Positions 25,058 to 48,900 of a stretch of DNA of 64,000 nt are shown piece by piece. A program made the translations under genes and the position numbers. The DNA comes from Diadema setosum (taxonomy: Eukaryota; Echinodermata; Echinoidea; Diadematoida; Diadematidae). The stretch lies in NCBI RefSeq assembly GCF_964275005.1, contig NC_092696.1, positions 22,849,472 through 22,913,471 on the forward strand, written 5' to 3'. Below the pieces are notes generated by a model that was given only the letters and a program-made list of their open reading frames with translations, had not been told where the DNA came from and did not search any database. Position 1 is the stretch's first letter, and every line of letters starts with the position of its first letter.

Positions 25058-27323
25058 GAGTGTATAGCTATTTGGGATTTAGATAGAATGGCCACACCCC
25101 CTTGAAGACCCATGATTAAAAAGAGATGCAAGATGTTAATAATATATTTGAGAGAATGAAGTGAAAATTGCAACTACTGGCCATAGGTGCTAAACCAAGG
25201 TATTGACTTGTGAAATCAAGTCAAGGGCTATGGCTGCATAAACAGGGATCAAAAGGATAGGTTAGTCTCTCAACCTCTGGTTCCTCGTGCTTTTAATGCC
25301 ACGTGATGAGTACTGTTCTCTGTTTTCTCCAGCAATTGACATAAGATGAAAGGTGTATTTCATTTCATTGCTGTTTCAATTTCTACATCCTGGATAACCA
25401 CCTCTGCCCCTCCCACACGCACATGTTTTTATCATTGATAGCCTATTTCATTTTATTTAAGACTTACGAGAACTATACTTTAAAGAATAGCTACTTCAAA
25501 AAAACAACTGCAATGACTTCAACAAAAGGCTCACTTCTAACGTACAGTTGTCGTGGTAGTTGCTATTGCCGATAATCTATCTTTGCAGGTGACTAGCTAC
25601 TAGGCAAAGTCAAAAGTGACATTAAGTATTGTGTGACATTCCCCTGAAGTGGAATTTTCACTTTTTCACTAAATGATTCATCCTCTTTTACATCTTCACA
25701 CTTTATTGAATTGCAGCAGAAGTTGTTAAGAATATACACTCTCTGCAGTATTTTGGTCAATCCTTGTTGTTGCCTTTTTCAGATAGGGTGCAAGAAATTT
25801 GTATGAAACCAAACTGATTCATTGTATACAGCTGATGCCAAGTGCACCAATGTTGTTATTGTGGAAACAGCCTCTGCATCATCATATGTCCAAGTATAAT
25901 GGTAACCATGGAAACCAGGGCATCATTTCATTATGAGAATGAAACCAAAGCAAATGATATGTCGCTAGAGAAACATTAATGCAGGGTATAGCCTGTGATT
26001 TTGATGTCACTGTTATCGATGCAGTGTTGAGGTTTTTTGAAGTGGTCACTTCATGAATCTCAAAACAAAGACAAGTGTTTTCCCCGAGATTAAAGATGAT
26101 ATGTTGTACATACTATAGAAAAGACACCATTTGTGAAATGTGCTTCACTGCTTAAGCGTCTGGCTGTTATGGTCAGCCACGTCAGAAAGTGAAATAAATT
26201 TAATTAAAAGAAGAAACGGTGTGTTGCTGTTATTTTTCTTTAAATATATTGTTAGGGCAGATTTTGCAGTCATTTCAGCTCAAGCATAGAAACTCTGACG
26301 AACTTAACATTAGCATTACAGATATCGGATAGGTTTATCGTAATGCATTTCTGAGAACTTCATGAAATAATTGTCCAGAGTAGAGATTCGTTTGGAGTAA
26401 AATTTGCTTTTAAAGTCTTACACAGAAGAAAGACATGAGACTTCACTTGCATGGCGGGTATGTGTGTCTGTCTGTTTGTGCAATGCACTACGCCGTTTTT
26501 TGCTGAAAAGTAGGAATGTTCCTATGTGTCTGAATGTGTGCATTCCTTTGCAGAAGTGTTTCAATTAAGAGAAAAGACATGTGGGGCTCGTGATTGTTCA
26601 ACTAGAACAAGGTTTTGAAATTGTGTTCAGGTTGCCGTTGTGATGCAGTAGGCTTCCTGTGAGTTGGAAGTCCTTCGGAGTGTAAATAGTATGTAGGCAT
26701 TTCAAGCTAAACGTAACTTTGCTCTCACAATCGCAAAACACATTCCCACAATTGGTTAGTGTCTCATTTTTTTTTTTCTAGACATTTTCTAGATCATGTA
26801 GTAACATGTAAGTACTGTATGTGTGTTTTGTTTTAGCGTGTTCTGCATGTTGCTGTTTGCTACGCATGAATTTTGTGCACAATGTGTGTATGTATCCCCT
26901 AGAGTCATGTTGCTCAGACAGACAATGAAAATGTAAGGAAAGAGAACAATAGCTAATATGAACTTGTGTATTTGTGTGTGTCACCATGCTTTAGTCCCAG
27001 ACTGTTGCTGTTTTGCTAGCCAGTGATTAGTTCAGACAGCTGGTCACACACAACCAGCCAGACCCATAATCAACCAGCAGTCACTGTTTACTTCACTCTT
27101 CATGATTCAAATAAAAGAATACACATGCAGACACCCCTTGTAATACTATGGCTTTAATAACAATCAATGAACATAACTCATTCACATCTATGTTGTTGGC
27201 ACTTGAAATGAAATACACTAGGTTATATGGACAACTATTACATCCTCAGCTTGTACAATGCAGGTCAATAATCTAATTATCATTTCCCTCAAACCCTACC
27301 AGTATGGCACTTCCATACTTGTA
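25058..27323. other. NDUFA9 3'UTR and intergenic sequence
   Basis: No exon or RNA gene recognised. Candidate polyadenylation signals are AATAAA at 26193-26198 and another AATAAA near 27110. The 3'UTR probably covers the first ~1.15 kb if the former is used. Confidence 0.5.
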
Positions 27324-27905
27324 CAGGGAAACTCAATATAATGAACACTGCTATAATGAGATACAGTATCGGGTTTTACAAGGAAACTTTTGCGGTCCCA
27401 AATTTCCCTCCATGCAAGTCTATGTAAAATGCTACTCTTATAGCGAGATCGGCTATTTCGAAATAACTGCTATAACGAGATAAATTTTGTGATTTCCAAA
27501 CAAAGAAAAACATAGTTAATCAAACCTGTTATAGCGAGGCAGAGCGAAATCTCTTCGGATAAAGCTTTACTTTGCCTGTGAGATCATGTTCGAAGATTGT
27601 AAAGCTCGATGCGATGCAAACTGTGTCTTGTACACATTTATTTCCTTCAGTCACTGCAACGCAAACTGTGTCTTGTACACATGTATTTCCTTCAGTCACT
27701 GCAACGCAAACTGTGTCTTGTACACATGTATTTCCTTCAGTCACTGCAACGCAAACTGTGTCTTGTACACATGTATTTCCTTCAGTCACTGCAACGCAAA
27801 CTGTGTCTTGTACACATGTATTTCCTTCAGTCACTGCAACGCAAACTGTGTCTTGTACGCATGTATATTCTTCAGTCACTCCACCTAACACCACACGTTA
27901 CAAGG

Positions 27906-27937
<32 letters not shown>

Positions 27938-28502
27938 ATATATTGTATGTATTTCTTGCACAGAGTGTGCTAGAAGTACCACCCTATGCATAAATGACAT
28001 CATCATGACATAAAGCAGGTGTGATCTGATGTTGTGATTGGTTTTCTACTAGGGAATTCCCCATTTTCACACACACACGCATACTGTACCAATACAAAAT
28101 GTGTCACATACACACACAGCATTATGCAGAACATGTTTGAGCTTTCCACACACAACACATGCTTGCCATACCACATACATGTACCAATCCATAGACGATG
28201 GTTACACGATCGCACGCAAACTATACGTTTACAAATTCGAACATTCATCAAGAAACACATGCTTGATATTGTATTTCATTGGTGAAAAACATCTTGTCAC
28301 ACATAAAGGTGAGTAATTCCCTAACAATAATTGCCAGGTTATTAGCATTAATTGAAATGTGGTAAGTAGTCCTACATGTACAAATTAATGTCTTTATGTT
28401 ATGCTTTATTCATGCCTACTGATATAACGAGATATCAGCTACAGCTGTATAACGAGGAAAACAACTCAGTCCCGACCTTCTTGTTACATTGAGTTTTCCC
28501 TG
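27324..28502. mobile_element. 1.2-kb pogo-like element hosting a minisatellite
   Basis: Starts CAGGGAAACTCAATATAA and ends TTACATTGAGTTTTCCCTG, flanked by TA on both sides (27322-27323, 28503-28504). Subterminal TATAACGAGAT words recur on both halves, as in pogo-type termini. No transposase is present. The middle is taken up by a 45-bp minisatellite (27616-27885) and a (TG)n run (about 27907-27937). Confidence 0.8.
27616..27885. repeat. 45-bp minisatellite, six copies
   Basis: Copies start at 27616, 27661, 27706, 27751, 27796 and 27841 and are almost identical. Because 45 is a multiple of three and the unit lacks stops in several frames, three plus-strand frames and one minus-strand frame read through it. 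These frames are not considered genes. Confidence 0.97.
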
Positions 28503-28762
28503 TACTCGTACATCAATCACAGAACAGGATGAAATAAAAGATCTGCTGACTCACAAGTACATGTTATACTCCATATATGCATTCAAGTTTATTTCCTTTA
28601 TTTCAGACATTAAATCTTGACATTTTCCATAAAAATTGTCACAGAAAGTGAGGTTATCAGTACAATGGACACTAACCGTTCCAGCACTCAGATTCGATTG
28701 ATCTCCTTTGAAACCTTGATTCACAGTACTGAACAGTAGCAAGCTTCAATAATTATCCCATC

Positions 28763-29233
28763 ATGGAGACTCTATTTTGTAGCCGCAAGCAGCTACTGGC
28801 AACTGCCTCTTACAGAAGAAAGCTCCTGTCTCACTACGTTAACTCTCAGTTATGCTGGTATTGCTTCAAAGTGATGCCCTTCAGCAAAGGATCGATAATC
28901 AACACAAGCTCTATTAAAGACGAGCCAAAACAGCCAGTACAGTCCCCTCTTGGGCTTCAAGAGAATGACAATGTCACAATTTCGTTCATAGCCACCAATC
29001 CAGGTGCCTCCTTGACAACGGATCTTGGGCTACCCTACTTGCCAGAAGACCTTAGCATGAGGGCTGATGAAGAGACTAAGCTACTGGATGACCCTATCTT
29101 GCTGTTGAAGGGACTGGCTGGGGAAATGCATGCATCCTGTATCAAAGCCTTTCACAGGGGGAAAGTGAAGGCAAGGCCAATACAGTCTGTGCAGCTGTCA
29201 ACAACAGGACTGTGGAGACTGACATCAGTGTAA
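28763..29233 (+). CDS. Hypothetical 156-aa protein, single exon
   Basis: The frame starts METLFCSRKQLLATASYRRK, a basic N-terminal stretch low in acidic residues that could be a mitochondrial presequence, and ends TTGLWRLTSV. The middle holds an acidic, leucine-rich segment (LPEDLSMRADEETKLLDDPI, about residues 98-117). A polyadenylation signal AATAAA lies 91 bases after the stop (29324-29329). I do not recognise a family. It lies between a TA-flanked element and the end of KRR1, converging on KRR1. Even composition and the well-placed signal favour a real gene; the lack of introns and of known homology argue for caution. Confidence 0.45.
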   Translation: METLFCSRKQLLATASYRRKLLSHYVNSQLCWYCFKVMPFSKGSIINTSSIKDEPKQPVQSPLGLQENDNVTISFIATNPGASLTTDLGLPYLPEDLSMRADEETKLLDDPILLLKGLAGEMHASCIKAFHRGKVKARPIQSVQLSTTGLWRLTSV

Positions 29234-29323
29234 CACAATTCAAATGAAGGAATGAACAAGAGAAAAATGGCCTACTTCGCATGCTCAAGGAGAGATCTGA
29301 AAAACTGCTGTATTCTGACCCAA

Positions 29324-29329
29324 AATAAA
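29324..29329 (+). promoter_or_regulatory. Polyadenylation signal (156-aa ORF)
   Basis: AATAAA 91 bases downstream of the stop codon at 29233. Confidence 0.45.
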
Positions 29330-29507
29330 TCTGGTAAAAGTGTTTTACAACTACGATGAAACTATTGAGTAATTTGAAATAATATTGTTTATATCATAGG
29401 ACAAGAAGGTTACATTACCTGAAGTAAAGGAGAGAGATATGAACCTTAAATCATCTCATTTTAAGAAAGAAACACCTTGTGTCATACAGTATTTACATTT
29501 AACATCT

Positions 29508-29513
29508 TTTATT
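29508..29513 (-). promoter_or_regulatory. Polyadenylation signal candidate for KRR1
   Basis: TTTATT on the plus strand is AATAAA on the minus strand, about 430 bases beyond the KRR1 stop codon. Confidence 0.45.
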
Positions 29514-29945
29514 AATACTGATGTAAGAATCAGGTGATAAACTGTCATTTACTTGCTGTATGTTTAGAATACTTCCACATGGTATGCATGTTGTCAGGGG
29601 GAGCAGAGTGAGTGTCAAAGAGTCATAAGTCCATTGCTATCTGATTTTACTTTGCTAAATGAACTCAAAAGCTGACACACACTTTTGTTGAGCACCAAAT
29701 AACCACATTACAGAAAAGCTTGTGTCATCGAAATCCTGACTGGCTGATCACACAGCTCTCAGCTCTGCTGAAAATAGTCTCTTGAGTCAACAGCTGATTC
29801 CTGACCAGCAGAGCAGCAGCACTTCATCTCCAGAACTAACATCAAGTAACAACCCTCTGTGTGTGCATGGTCCAACATTATGTGCTAGCTAGATCACATG
29901 CTCTTCTCTGAAGGTCAAAGTTCAATAAGGGAGTATCTTGTCCTG

Positions 29946-41041
<11,096 letters not shown>

Positions 41042-41185
41042 TCAAACCTATAAAAGAAAAGCAAATAGATCTAATATTAGCAACAAATATTAAGTTTCAG
41101 ATTGCATTGGCAGCAATATTGCTCACTAACCTAAAGAGTGAGTTGTTTTGTATTTGAGCGATGACATGAAAGTCAATGGTCAATA

Positions 41186-42690
41186 GCACAATCAGGGTAT
41201 GCAAATGCGTAACAGGGGAAAAATTAGAAAACTTGGTGAAAATGTGTTTTTTGCTTTTTGTTGTAGCTGAGTGTGCAAATTTTCATTTCATGTAAAGAAA
41301 GTTACAATTTTGCATTAAAACGGGTATAAATTAGCATTTTGATCAGGGGTGTCAAATTACATTTAAATGACTAATATATTGGAAAAATTCATTTAATAAA
41401 AAAAAACTCAAAATGGATGATCAATTTCGTAGACATTACTTTGAAATCATATAAAACCACATTCATATATTTTATAATATTTCACTTTTGCCAAAGAGTG
41501 AAGAGGTGAAACTTTCAGGAATAGGTAACAGACATATGCTGGCCATTATTACAAAGTTTTATGAAATTAGGGCTGGTATATTGGAAGATATGATATTTTT
41601 CATCAAAAAATTATCTTTACAGTTTGACCTTGAATATTCATATATGTGCGCAATGTTTGAATCCATTCTCATATTTGTAAACACAGATAGAGGAATGAAT
41701 AATGAGATTTATGTTGACTTGAGTTGATATCCAAGCTGTGACATTCAAACAATGACATATTAAGCCAAAATACTATGTTTTTGCTTATAATGATATCTTA
41801 AAAAATGAAAAAGCGTTGAAATAAGAACACTGAACACTTAATCATATGACCTTCATGCAGCAGATGGGCGTGGATCAGTCTTATTTTTCCTCAGCAATTT
41901 GTAAATATAAGAATACATTGTATATAAAGTTCTTATTGCTCAAATTTGCTAAAATTTTCACACAATAGATTACTACGTATGTACAATTCATGGCTAAAAT
42001 ACCAAGTATATTGAATAAGGGGAAAAGATTCTTTTAAGTTGTCAAATTAGGATATACCTCACTGAAAATACTAAAAAACGACTGCACTTACATTGTATTT
42101 TCCTCAGCATTTGAAAATGGCTCAAAACTCAAAACTGGCTGAACATTTATTGGCAAACAGCACATCATATTGTAATGTGTGTATCTCCAGTATTTTTAGG
42201 AAAACCAGAAAAATAAGCTGTTTCTCCATGTATAGCTGTACAGCATGGGTTAAAAGGTCACAATGTCACAGAAATAAGCCAGCATTACACTCCTACCATG
42301 ACGGGACTTCAGACCTCATATCTTTCTCCAGCAGAAAGGACACTGTTTTTTCACTATTTTTTATTGCATGCAAGCAACGCCGGGAAAAAATCCATTAATT
42401 TGATACCAAACACATACGGGTAGACTTAAAATTTGGACCTCAAATCTTGATTTTACGTAAGTTGTACAATACTTTTGTTTTAATGCACTGCATGGGTTTT
42501 GGGGGGACTTTTTGGTAATTAATCTTCAGTAATTAACAGTAAATGAGAAGAAATTAGCTATTGTAATACCACATGTGATTATTGATGTCTAAGCATGCTG
42601 CATGTGAATTTTGAAGTCAGTTGGTGCATTCCTGCAGAAGTTACAACAGTTTAAAGTGAGAAAACCATGATTGCATACCCTGATTGTGCT
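41186..42690. mobile_element. 1.5-kb AT-rich TIR element in the KRR1 5'UTR intron
   Basis: AGCACAATCAGGGTATGCAA at 41185-41204 recurs as its reverse complement near 42671-42690. The interior is very AT-rich with no convincing frame. I could not identify a clean target duplication. Non-autonomous; the superfamily is not assigned. Confidence 0.65.
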
Positions 42691-43677
42691 TATCACCCAA
42701 TGTCAACATCAACACTTCCTAATAACTGATCTGCTTCAACTTCATATGAGTGGTCGGGAATAAGCCATGAACAGTAAGTATTTCCTGTGATTTTTGTGCC
42801 ATTTCGGTGCGTAGAATTTGAGATGGATATGAAAGTACACTGTACATCAGTGCCAGAGTGCAGTGAGAGTCAGAACTGTATAAATGTAATTACAACATGT
42901 AACTCATGTACACAGGTATGCACATATATTGTTATCAAGATCTCACTTCATTTATTCATTGCAAAGAGCATGTTTGAGCAGGGTGCATACAAAATGTACT
43001 TTATTGTACTAGAATAATGACTAGGTCTACTGCTGTACTTGGTACTTGGTAAAATAATCCTCCAAAATACTCCTTGTAGGGGTTAAACTGGAGGTGTATT
43101 TAACCCACCATCACCTGTAAATTTTACCCCTACAACTACCTAGTCTATATTAGGCAAGGGCTCCATATATACCCCCGTTAACTGAAGAAAAAAATAATAA
43201 ATGAAATGATATGTTATAACATTAATATGACTAAATTTATAATACATATTTAGGTGGCTTTATACTATAGGGCCAGGGTTTAGGCCGTAGGGTTAGGGCC
43301 CAGGGCCAGCAAGGTTGGGGTTATAGGGATGTAGGGTAACGTTGATCATTGTTGATCTCGGACTACTCGGTGTCCTAGAGTCACAAATGGACCCTGGAGT
43401 CCTACAACATGCAACACTTAGTGTATGTAGAGGTAGGTTCATTAGTCGGGTAAATAATAACTATACACAGCCCAGTCACCGCTGTACATACGTAGCGCAA
43501 CAGGGCTGTACCAACGAAGCTCCAAACACGAAGAGGGTCCAACGATCACATGCGATCAGATTGAATTTTGATACTTTAGATCATTTTTTTGTCACTTCAA
43601 ACTCATCTGACGAACAAAATGATAATGAGACTTCATATCTATGCTATGAATATTGAAATTTAGATTTAATAACTTAC

Positions 43678-43860
43678 CTAAAATGATGGTTATATGCAGC
43701 ATGTGTGAACGGTTCATGAACGGTACATCGTCTTTCACGCCAGGCCATTTCCAATACTAGAGTATCCGGGAGGTCACATGATCTGAATGCCCTTTCAAAA
43801 GGTCGCGCTGTCGACCGTGCTGCTACACCAACACTCAAGAGATAAAGGCGCCATTTTGAA
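43678..43860 (-). other. KRR1: KRR1 5'UTR exon and promoter
   Basis: A strong donor (TTTTAG|GTAAGTT, exon end 43678) matches the acceptor in front of the KRR1 start exon (41048-41049). The sequence near 43850 on this strand, CAAAATGGCGCC, is a YY1-type initiator motif typical of housekeeping promoters. If so, the first ATG in the transcript opens a short upstream frame (MAPLSLECWC...). The exon pairing is inference. Confidence 0.5.
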
Positions 43861-43870
43861 TTCTGCAACG

Positions 43871-43990
43871 ATGAACCCTGACGGTGTTAGGGAATCCGCC
43901 AGAAAGTATCATTTTTTGGTTCCACGGACTTATCACGAGGGCTCTCAATGGACTTACGAACCTTCTGTAATACAAGCATGCACTTAAGGT
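43871..43990 (+). CDS. Possible first exon divergent from KRR1
   Basis: Starting 20 bases from the YY1-type motif, ATG opens a 38-codon frame (MNPDGVRESARKYHFLV...) ending in TAA right at a good donor site (AAG|GTGAGT, about 43990). An earlier donor, TCT|GTAATA, would keep the frame open. It could be a short divergent transcript or an uncharacterised small gene. No homology recognised. Confidence 0.25.
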
Positions 43991-44515
43991 GAGTAACGTT
44001 TGGTAACGTGTACATTGTTTATAAAGAACGTATGAATTTTCATAAGTTTTGTAGTTGTGTTGTGGTTCCCCACTTTGTAGGTGCCCGCTCGTTAGTCAGA
44101 CGCTGTATTCGCGTAGCGTATTAACAGCGTCTGGTCGGGCTAGGTAAATACATAACATAATCAGTAGGGGCGCTGGTCCGAGAATGAGGATCGTATTTGT
44201 ATATGAGGGTCGTCTTCGTATACGGTGACTACGTCGCAAGCTGCCGACTTCTCGGCGAACGGCGTCCCGATAAATGAGGATGCGTCCTTAAAAACCGATA
44301 TAACCTTAGAAAACTATGATTGTCCCCAAAAGTAAGGACGCAAAAGCGCGACTGTTGATTGCTTCTTGCTTTGACCCTCGTAAATGAGGACGATGTGCAA
44401 TAAACAGAGATCACTGCTTTCCTCGTTTTCTGTGTGCCCATGCATATGTTTTGTTGTAAGTTGAAGCTGACATACATGTAATACATGTAGGGCTATCTCT
44501 ATAATACAAACGTAC

Positions 44516-44571
44516 CACACAAAGCGAGGTAAACACAAATGTATACATTTGTGTTTACCTCGCTTCGTGTG
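44516..44571. repeat. 56-bp near-perfect palindrome
   Basis: Two 28-base arms meet at 44543/44544 with no spacer and one mismatch. The arms contain GCGAGGTAAACACAAATGTA and its mirror. It can extrude as a cruciform. Confidence 0.92.
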
Positions 44572-45938
44572 ATAAAAATATACGTACCGCTTCATGCTGC
44601 GCATTGCGACATCAATTTACAAGTCATGCAACTTTTGCGTTTCTAGGAGCAATATGGATCGAGTTTTATTAGCAAAATGCTCTTCAACCTAAATGTGAGT
44701 ATCGATGTCCTACTATTAATCATTGTGATGTTTGTATAGACCATCGGCATAACATACCTAAGTAGATCTCTAGATGTGCTTGGATTACATGGACGTTTCA
44801 CTCGGGATTCTGTAAATTGTGAATAATTCTTGCAAGCGGCCTATTGTGGCATGTTGATTTGTATGTGAAAGGCAGATGAGTTTCAAGTCTGTTTACGTCT
44901 ATCATTCAATTACTACAATTTTTAGTTGAAAACGACACATATTAGTATTTTCCATTCAATAGCGCTGACGAAACCTGTATGTATTAGAAGTCTTGTGTGG
45001 GTATGCATGTGTATGCAATGTGGGTGTTTGAGAGTAGTCTGTATACCCAAATGCCAGGAAATTGTTATCATACATCAAGAAAAAAACAAACAAAACAAGC
45101 GCCAAGAAATCAGGTACATACTTTTGTACCATTTAATCACAAACACACACACAAATCTTCACATTTTTATTGCCAATGCTATATAAAAAAAAAATATAGG
45201 CACAGGTATCACAGCACACGATGCATGCATTTCCTTTCTGTGCTGATAATATTAATGCTAGCTAGTATTATGATACAAGCAGTATGCTTTAAAAAAAGAC
45301 TAAAAGCCTAATTACATTGTATGCCTAGAATAATGAAACATTCAGCAGTAAGATAACTGGAAAGCAAAAAAAAAAAGAAACAAACAAATAGATAATTGAC
45401 AATTTAAGTATAACAGACATAATAATAAACTCAGTAAATTGTAAAAGATTAGTGAGTGTTGAACGTGAAATTGCACTTAATGATTATTATTAAACAGTTA
45501 CCAAACAGTTTGGCACAGACAGATCTTGGCCTAGGAGTTACCGAGGAGGGCATAAACAAAAGTATGACTTTATTGTAGGAGCTGATGTCAAGACTTTTTA
45601 TCTTTTGTCCTCGGGAGAAGATAGTTTGGTGACTTTTTTTTTTTCAGTTACAAACAGAATGGGTAGATGCTAAGCACATAGCTGTTCATACACAGCAACA
45701 TATCAGGAAGGAATGTCCCTAACATTATATACAACACCGTTGGTCAAGTACACAATATTGTAACATTATGCCTACAGTCACTTTACGATCTGCATACTTT
45801 GATATCACACAAGTTTTCCCCGTTTCGAAATAAAAATGTCATTTTCTTTTTCTACAGATTTAAGTCATGAGAATTAAGGTTACAGCGTCATTTCCATCAA
45901 GAACAAGCTGAAGGAAAGTTGAGCAGTAATTCTGGATG

Positions 45939-48900
45939 TTAATTGCATGACGACAGGTGCAAGCTATGTTTCATGACGCCGTGACACTGGTACTGAGAGC
46001 CGCCGGGAAAGCCGACATTCATGAGGAGCAAGCCGAACATGCGAACATGAATTGGGAGTAGCCCAACTTGCATGAACACGTGCCCTTCAACATCAATTTC
46101 TAGAACTGCTGTCGTGTTCTGTCCTCCAAGATCATTCACTGAATCAAAGAGAAGAACAAATACTGTAATTAATTTGTACAACAAAAGTAACTCGGCAGTT
46201 TTGAGTGTAGTGGCAGAATTGTACATGAAACACGATAGGAGCGTACATTGTAGCTCTTATATTATGTAATTAGTTGTTCATCAGTCAAATTATATATCTA
46301 TATAACCTCTCTTAAACATAGCTGGTTCTCTTTATATGCATGGTAACCCATTCCATGACATATTTTTGTTCTTTTAAATAAAACTATTTGATGTAAAATA
46401 TAATACACTGTATGTCCGACATAATCAAGCTACAGTCATTTACGATAAAGATATCTTGCCGAAGTACAGTGCACTGACGTTAGAACAAAGTCTTCGGGAT
46501 CGGCAGTTTTGTTTCCTTGTATCAAATTTTTTGTGTACAACAACAACAACAACAACACACACACACACACACACACACACAAAACCCAACACTCAAGCTC
46601 CGTTTATATTACCGGTATGCGATTATCGACTACCCATAATACGCTAAAAAGCAATATCAAATGCAATGTTATCACTCTAATTTCGTTGATAATGTACATT
46701 TAATAGAAATACAGTAGTTGTTTGTACTTCATGCTTAGTTTGAAATCACATCAAAGTAGTTGAGGATTCGAGTACTATTCCAAAGGTTCATTGTTCCTAA
46801 TGTCCGTTGTACTATAAAAGGTTCGTCGTTTCGACGGGTCGTCGGTTTTACGGCTCGCTATTCCCAAGGTTCTTAACGGTTGTTCCAAAGGTTCTTTTTT
46901 ATATGAAAAGGAAATTTAAGGTTTGCTATTTTGAAAGTCCATTTATCCGAAATGAAGTATCATTCGATTTTTCCGGAGGTTCGTTCATCCGTCAATGAAA
47001 GGTTCTTTTTATATGAAAAGGATATTTAAGATTTGCTATTCTGAATGTCCATTAATCCGAAACGAAGTATCATTCGATTTTTTCCGGAGGTTCGTTCATC
47101 CGTCAATGAAAGGTTCTGTTTATATATGAAAAGGAAATTTAAGGTTTGCTATTCTGAAAGTCCATTAATCCGAAATGAAGTATCATTCGATTTTCCGGAG
47201 GTTCGTTCATCCGTTAATGAAAGGTTCTTTTTATATGAAAAGGAAATTGAAGGTTTGCTATTCTGAAGGGTCTAGGGCAATTACCCCCTGGGCAATTACC
47301 CCGCACCCTTCCCCTGGCCCTTATCCTAATCCTAATCCTGACCCTAACCCTAACGCTAAACTAAACTCCTAACCCTAAACCTAACCCTAACCCTAATCTT
47401 TACTCTTACCTTACCACCAACCAGAAATTGGCCGGGGGGTAATTGCCCTCTGGGGGTAATTGCCCGGATACGATTCTGAAAGTCCATTAATCCGAAATGA
47501 AGTACATGTATCATTCGTTTTTCCGAAGGTTCGTTCATCCGTCAATGAGAAAATGTTCGTTATTACGTTTCGTTTATCATAAAAATGATGGAAATAAGGT
47601 TTATTGTTCATAGAAAAAGACCGTTCATCCTGAAATGAAAACGGTTCATTATCCGAAGACTTGTTGATCTAAAAACGATGATGTATGTTTTTGTTAGCAG
47701 TCCTATAATCACCTCTTCGTTTTCAGATTAACAAACGATTTTCATTTCCGATTAACGAACCTTGAAACACAAAGATTCCTAACATTTTTGGATTAAGGAA
47801 CCTTCGTAATAGCGAACCTTATTTCATTTTCGGATTACTGAACGCAAGGAAAAACGAATCTTTGCAGTAACTAATGCCATACAAACAATGTCGCAATGAC
47901 GGACAGTAGTTTATTTCGGATTTGCAACGAACATCTAGGTACACTGCAAACAGAATTTGTGTGTTTTGGAATTACGAACCTTCGGAAAAACGATCGTTAT
48001 TGCATTTCGGATTATCTTATAATATGGCCAAATGCAAGTTCCGTGAAACGCAGAGCGATTTCTATTTAAACCCACTAAAATGTGATGCGTTCTTCAACAA
48101 AGCAACGCTCGCTAAATTTTTCTTATGCTGAAGTTATACTGTATATCGGAAGCGTCCCGCATTTCGTTATAGGGTCTAATTGAATAAATTTCGTTTTTCT
48201 TTTTCAATGTCGCCCGGAAGTTACTTAGTTCAATCAAAAATCATTTAGCTATTAAACGTTTTAGTTTTGAGTGACTCAATGATGTTTATTTTTAAATCTG
48301 AATTTTTGCATGTGCTTCGACGTTGTAACAATATGTCGTTCGTGTCGTAGTAACGCAAGTGCACCGTATCAGCTCCTCTTGCCAACGCAACATGCAGAAG
48401 CATTGTTGAGCAATAATAATGATTCAGGGAAGAGTGTAGGGCCTATTTCAGAGCTGCCATTATCCTACACATCGTATAATCTTACCTTGCTCAACTTCGA
48501 TTGTGCTGTTGGGATCTGTGCCATAAGACAAGGAAAGAAAAATACAAAAACTGTCAAGAAATGTTCCGGTTTCACGGAGAGAAATATAAATATGCAATGT
48601 GATAAGATTAGTAGCAATATATCAATGTTACTTTTATGTGTAACGTTGCTTACCTGGTTCGTTTTGGCCTTCATTACGCAACTCCTTCATTTCCTCAATG
48701 TGAACATCCATCAGTTCTTGGAGGTCATCTTTATGAAATTAACAGATGTAGTTTGGTTAGTACACTTGCATCTACTGTATCTATTCAAACAGAATTTAAG
48801 ATGTGGCACACGTATAACACTTCTAAAGAAGTACATATAATCTGTTCCTGCTTATGATGCAATAACCAATAAAACAAATGTGATATGATTAATGAAGCAT

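Noticed and set aside
27529-28013. Repetitive 100-134 aa frames on both strands
   Set aside because: Produced by the 45-bp minisatellite, whose unit is a multiple of three with no stops.
43255-43335. Telomere-like TTAGGG stretch
   Set aside because: GGGTTAGGGCC-type words occur, but without a regular period.
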